The translations under genes and the position numbers were made by a program. Of a DNA stretch of 64,000 nucleotides, positions 60,057 through 64,000 are shown one piece after another. Source of the DNA: Conus ventricosus (lineage: Eukaryota; Mollusca; Gastropoda; Neogastropoda; Conidae). Location: assembly GCA_018398815.1 (NCBI GenBank), contig CM031603.1, positions 668,690 to 732,689 of the forward strand, given 5' to 3'. The notes below the pieces were generated by a model that worked only from the letters and a program-made list of their open reading frames with translations, did not search any database and was not told the origin of the DNA. Every line of letters begins with the position of its first letter. The stretch's first letter is position 1.

Positions 60057-60297
60057 TATCCTGGAGAGAATGTAAATATGTTTGTTCACGATCACCAAAT
60101 CTTATCTAGCACGTAAGCCCCCATTTTAAAGTACTGATTGCGTCGATTTTAGAGGGTTTTTTCGTGTAATTTTGTTTAAAAACAGGTGTTAATTTTGGTT
60201 AAAACTGACATGAGAAGGACGTGATTTGTATGTGAAAAGGGGGGGTTTTCGTGCAAAATAAGATGGGTGAGCTTGAACAAACATATTTACATTCTCT
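60056..60297 (-). repeat. Right terminal inverted repeat of element 2
   Basis: 242 bp, ending CATTTACATTCTCT-type sequence directly against the GAAGC duplication. Confidence 0.92.
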
Positions 60298-60375
60298 GAA
60301 GCGGTAGAAGATATACCAGTTGCCACATTTGATCAAATATCAGAAGCGGCAGAAGATATACCAGTAGCCACATTT
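60298..60375. repeat. 38-bp minisatellite, right part
   Basis: Two copies resuming after element 2 and ending at GCCACATTT, where LINE sequence begins. Confidence 0.92.
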
Positions 60376-62796
60376 GGTCTTCGCCCGACAAGACTGTGAG
60401 AACCAGCATCCCCTCAAAGTCAACGAGTCCTTCATGACTCTCCATTGCAGGCCTTCCATGTGCACAGGCGTCCACTGAGGGTTCGCCCTAGACTGGGGAC
60501 ATCAGGTCGAAGGTTCGCCCTCACTGGGGACATCAGGTTCTTCTGACACTCAGGGTGTGGGGGGAGGATAAGGAGCATCGCCCTACAATTGGGGAAAAGA
60601 AGACACGTCAGCAGTAGCACTCAGCTACGTCAGGGCAGATCAATTGGGGAAAAGAAGACACGTCAGCAGTAGCACTCAGCCATGTCAGGGGCAGATCAGT
60701 CTTACCAACAGGTTCCAACTACTTGAAGAATTCCTTGAAAAGGAGAGCACAGACATCGAGAACCAGTGGCAAAATACCAAGAAACGTTGGCATGAGACCT
60801 GTGAGGGGGAACTTGGAAAGAAAAGACCGAACACAAGGAGTGGATCTCTGATGACACTATTCAGAAACTGAACAAAAGGAAAGAGGAGAAAGCCACACTG
60901 AACATGAGCCGGACAAGATCAAGCAAAGCACAAGCCGCCCAAGAAGACTACACCCAGGCGGACAAGAAGTGAAGAAAAGTGTAAAGAAAGATCAAAGGAC
61001 TTCATCGACAGACTTGCCAGACAAGCAGAGGATGCTGCAGGACAGGGCAACATGAGAGAGCTGTACACCACCACAAAGAAGCTGGCGGCAAGTTCCAACA
61101 GACTGGCAAGCCAGTCAAAGACAAAAACGGAAAGACCCTCACAACAACAGGAGATCAATTGAAGCTATGGGCAGAGCACTTCAAAGAATTACTAAACCGT
61201 TCCGCCCCCTAAGCACCACCCGACATCCCACCAACAGAAACAGAACTGCCCATCAACTGTGAGAAACCATCGAAAGCAGAGATCAGAAAGGCCATCCTGA
61301 CACTGAGGAATGGGAAGGCAGCAGGACCTGATGAGATCCCAGCAGAAGTCATTAAAGCAGATGTTGGTATAGCTGTCAACTTGCTGCACAGCCTCTTCGG
61401 CAAGATATGGGAAAAAGAGAAAATCCCAGCAGAGTGGAGGGAAGGCATTGTCATCAAACTGCCAAAGAAAGGAGACATTACCAACTGTAGTAACTATAGA
61501 GGGATCATGCTCCTGTCAGTGCCAGGCAAGGTTCTAAACAGAGTGTTATTGGAGAGGATGAAGGAAGCAGTTGACCCAAAGCTCCGAGACCAGCGGGCGG
61601 GCTTCCGGCGAAACAGATCCTGTGCCGACCAGATCGCCAGCCTCAGGATCATCATCGAACAGTCCTTGGAGTGGAACTCGCCCCTTTACATCAACTTCAT
61701 CGACTATCAAAAGGCCTTCGACAGTGTAGATAGAGAGACACTATGGAAGCTACTGAGACACTATGGAATACCAGAGAAGACCATCTCTCTCGTCCGGAGC
61801 ACCTATCAGGATATGAACTGTAGGGTGGCTCATGCAGGCCAGTTGTCAGACAGTTCTGAGGTGAAGACAGGAGTGCGCCAGGAATGTCTGTTGTCACCTT
61901 TCCTCTTCCTCCTGGTCATCGACTGGATCATGAAGACCACAACAACAGGCAGGAACAATGGGATACAATGGACACTCTGGACGCAGCTAGATGACCTTGA
62001 CTTTGCTGACGACCTGGCACTCCTCTCCCACAGTCACACACAGATGCAGGACATGACCACCCGCCTTGAGACAACATCAGCAGGAACAGGGCTCAAGATC
62101 AACAAGAAGAAAACCGAGCTGATGAAGATCAACACCACAGGCAGGTGGCCAGTCACAGTCGGAGGCGAGCCCATCAGGGAAGTAGATGCCTTTGTCTACC
62201 TGGGAAGCGTAGTTGACAAGCAGGGGGGCACCGACCGAGACATCGTATTCAGATTAGGTAAGGCGCGAGTAGCATTCATCATGCTAAAGAACATCTGGGC
62301 CTCAGGAGAGATCAGAAGGACAACAAAATTGCGTATCTTCAATTCAAACGTGAAGTCGGTTCTGCTCTACGGCTGCGAGACTTGGAGAATGACCAAGGCA
62401 ATACAGCAAAAAATTCAGACCTTCATCAACACCTGTCTGAGGCGCATCTTCAAAATCAGATGGCCAGAGAAGATCAACAATGAAGATCGATGGAAGCAAG
62501 CCGGACAGGAACCAGTGGCAAAGCAGATTCTGTGGAGGAAGTGGGGCTGGATTGGACACACTCACAGGAAGCCAGCATCCAGCACCACACGCCAAGCCCT
62601 GACATGGAACCCGCAGGGGAAAAGGAAGAGAGGCCGACCTCGCAGCAGCTGGAGGCGAGACACTGAGGTAGAGATGAAGAGGCAGGGGACCAACTGGACA
62701 GGCATTCAGCGAGCAGCCCAGAACCGAGTGCGATGGCGGAGTGTTGTCGATGGCCTGTGCTCACCCTTGAGCTACGGGCCTAAGTAAGTAAGTAAG
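60376..62796 (+). mobile_element. LINE (non-LTR retrotransposon) A, 5'-truncated
   Basis: RT-coding body with a (TAAG)n 3' tail at 62782-62796. The endonuclease domain is missing, so the copy is 5'-truncated or deleted. A 54-bp tandem duplication (60590-60698) with GGGGAAAAGAAGACACGTCA lies upstream of the coding part. It abuts a second LINE on the opposite strand at 62797. Confidence 0.85.
60700..62787 (+). pseudogene. LINE reverse transcriptase ORF2, degenerate 5' half
   Basis: From 61213 the frame is open to 62787. GKAAGPDEIPAEVIK is at about 61312-61356, RT motif A is FIDYQKAFDSVD near 61696, motif B is GVRQECLLSPF near 61870, motif C is FADDLALLS near 62000, and a thumb and C-terminal basic region GRPRSSWRRDTE near 62635 follow. 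The motif B position normally Gly (RQG) is Glu. Upstream, the same protein continues in other frames with indels near 60965 and 61086 and a stop at 61210-61212. Reverse transcribes element RNA at the nicked target. Inactive as assembled. Confidence 0.9.
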
Positions 62797-64000
62797 ATCC
62801 AAAGTTCTACGAAATATTCCCAACAAGGTATGCACTTTTCTCTTGTTTAGATGACATTCTGCGTGGAACCACCCCTCTTCATATTTAGTCTGGCCCATCT
62901 TTATTGTGGGTTTTTTTTCTCATGCATGTGGCACATGTTTTTACACAATCGTTAAACAGATTCAGTGCTTCATCAATATTTACATCAATTAACTCTATGG
63001 CATTTTTTAGTCCACTGAGATTTCCTGCTTCACGGAGTTTACCATAAAAGACCTGACTGTACTGCTCATTCCACACACACTTTTCAATAATTTGTATCTC
63101 TCTTATCATCATTTCTGTGAAACACATTCTGAACCGAAAGGACAAGATTAAGAGGACAACGGTCAGATTCAATGCGGTCAACAACATGCATTCGCACGAA
63201 TCACAAATGATGTCATAAAAGTCATTAGACAAAACAAAATAATCATTCACGCTGCATCAATTTTCACCAATATGTGTGTAGCGACCTTCTTGGTCGCCAT
63301 TACATAAACCATTGAGAACAACTAGATCAAGGGCAGTGCACATATTAATCAACAGCTTACCGTAAGTGTTTACCTGTGTATCTTGAGAGTGACGATTAGA
63401 ATGTTTAGTACTGTCTTCAAAATGAGGTATATGATTGTTTACTGGTCGAGGCGGAGAAAGAGTTGAAATGCGGCTGTTCAGATCACCACAGATCATAACA
63501 CAAAAAATCATCCAGTGTTGGTCATAAGTCAGTCAAACAATCTTCAAGTATTGCAGTCCCCTGGTCGTAACCAAAATAACCATAGAACGGAGAACTTTCC
63601 GGTGGAATATACACGCATACATTAGAACGTCACAAGAACACCCAAATAACCGCTTATCGAGAACGAAAGCACACATATTTTCATACTTAACGTTCAGTTG
63701 ACGTACAAACGGACAAAATCCCTTTTTTTATTAAACAAATTATTCCCCCTGAGTTTCTCCCTTGACTAGTCAATTTTACAGAGGGTTTACAATACATTTC
63801 AAATTGAACGAATGAACTGGAATCCTAGTCTTTCTCAAAAGTCTCCACCAGGCAAACAAAATCGGAAGAAGAGACATAAATCAAAAAGTCATTAAATATT
63901 AACTTTGTACTTAAACCATTAACGTTCCAAGACAGAAATGATAAAGGTCTCAGGGTATGTACAGAAGATACTTTAGAGCGTGCGACAGGATCTGGAGTAT
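62797..64000 (-). pseudogene. LINE B endonuclease (EEP) domain, 3' half missing
   Basis: Read from the right edge: FLSWNVNGLSTKL near 63950-63910, VCLVETF near 63860, QGRNSGGIICL near 63750, then YIPPESSPFYGYFGY near 63610-63565. Next come MICGDLNSRI (63499-63470, the GDLN endonuclease core) and NTYGKLLINMCTALDLVVLN. A stop at 63254-63256 precedes VNDYFVLSN. The linker with KCVWNEQYSQVFYGKLREAG runs to 62885. Several stops and shifts. RT should follow but the sequence ends at LINE A's tail. The 5' end may lie outside the window. Confidence 0.85.

Larger units (their letters stand above)
45349..60297. mobile_element. Polinton/Maverick-type element 2 (14.9 kb)
   Basis: Lies in the 38-bp minisatellite with near-identical inverted termini of about 250 bp (45349-45608 and 60056-60297) that begin AGAGAATG, and a 5-bp target duplication GAAGC (45344-45348 and 60298-60302). 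Removing it restores a normal array unit. A family B DNA polymerase relic (+, 48.3-50.0 kb) and an rve integrase relic (+, 52.3-53.0 kb) identify the class, and structural-protein-like frames lie at the right end. The interior from 46.8 to 59.1 kb is as badly degraded as in element 1. Near-identical termini suggest a recent insertion. Confidence 0.85.

Overview
The window is eukaryotic nuclear DNA that is almost all repeats. There is no operon structure, no dense open reading frame and no complete host gene. It holds a GIY-YIG Penelope-like retroelement with a hammerhead ribozyme, two Polinton/Maverick-type elements, two LINEs, and kilobase-scale minisatellites. Together with one exon resembling the C-terminal modules of PCSK9-like proteins, this suits a metazoan, probably a lophotrochozoan such as a mollusc. 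That placement is inference from element types.

Layout. 1-8.3 kb: minisatellites of 31-36, 32-34 and 15-17 bp, a 998-bp non-coding element inserted in the second array, then the PCSK9-like exon, a 58-bp repeat and microsatellites. 8.4-27.56 kb: one Penelope-like element on the + strand, split by a 16.4-kb Polinton-like element (9230-25634). The reverse transcriptase half-gene left of the Polinton continues right of it. 29.5-44.8 kb: clean sequence made of tandem arrays (57, 52, 43, 42, 25, 44, 33, 27/41, 52 bp), SINE-like copies and a LINE/SINE tail inserted in the 44-bp array. 44.8-60.4 kb: a 38-bp minisatellite interrupted by a second Polinton-like element (45349-60297) with about 250-bp inverted termini. 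60.4-64 kb: a decayed LINE on + abutting a decayed LINE endonuclease half on -.

Two long stretches (about 9.26-29.47 kb and 46.8-59.1 kb) are hard to read. Codons are shredded and bases are biased to runs of one nucleotide. A direct comparison of the two ends of the Penelope-like element shows the change is toward the neighbouring base, so I treat these stretches as damaged consensus rather than biology. DNA polymerase B and integrase can still be recognised in both Polinton-like elements from short motifs in the right order.

The most useful observations are insertion junctions. Three elements can be cut out exactly because the host repeat or host ORF resumes in register. The two Polinton-like elements share AGAGAA ends and 5-bp target duplications. 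The Penelope-like element carries an intact-looking hammerhead ribozyme in its inverted 5' terminal copy.
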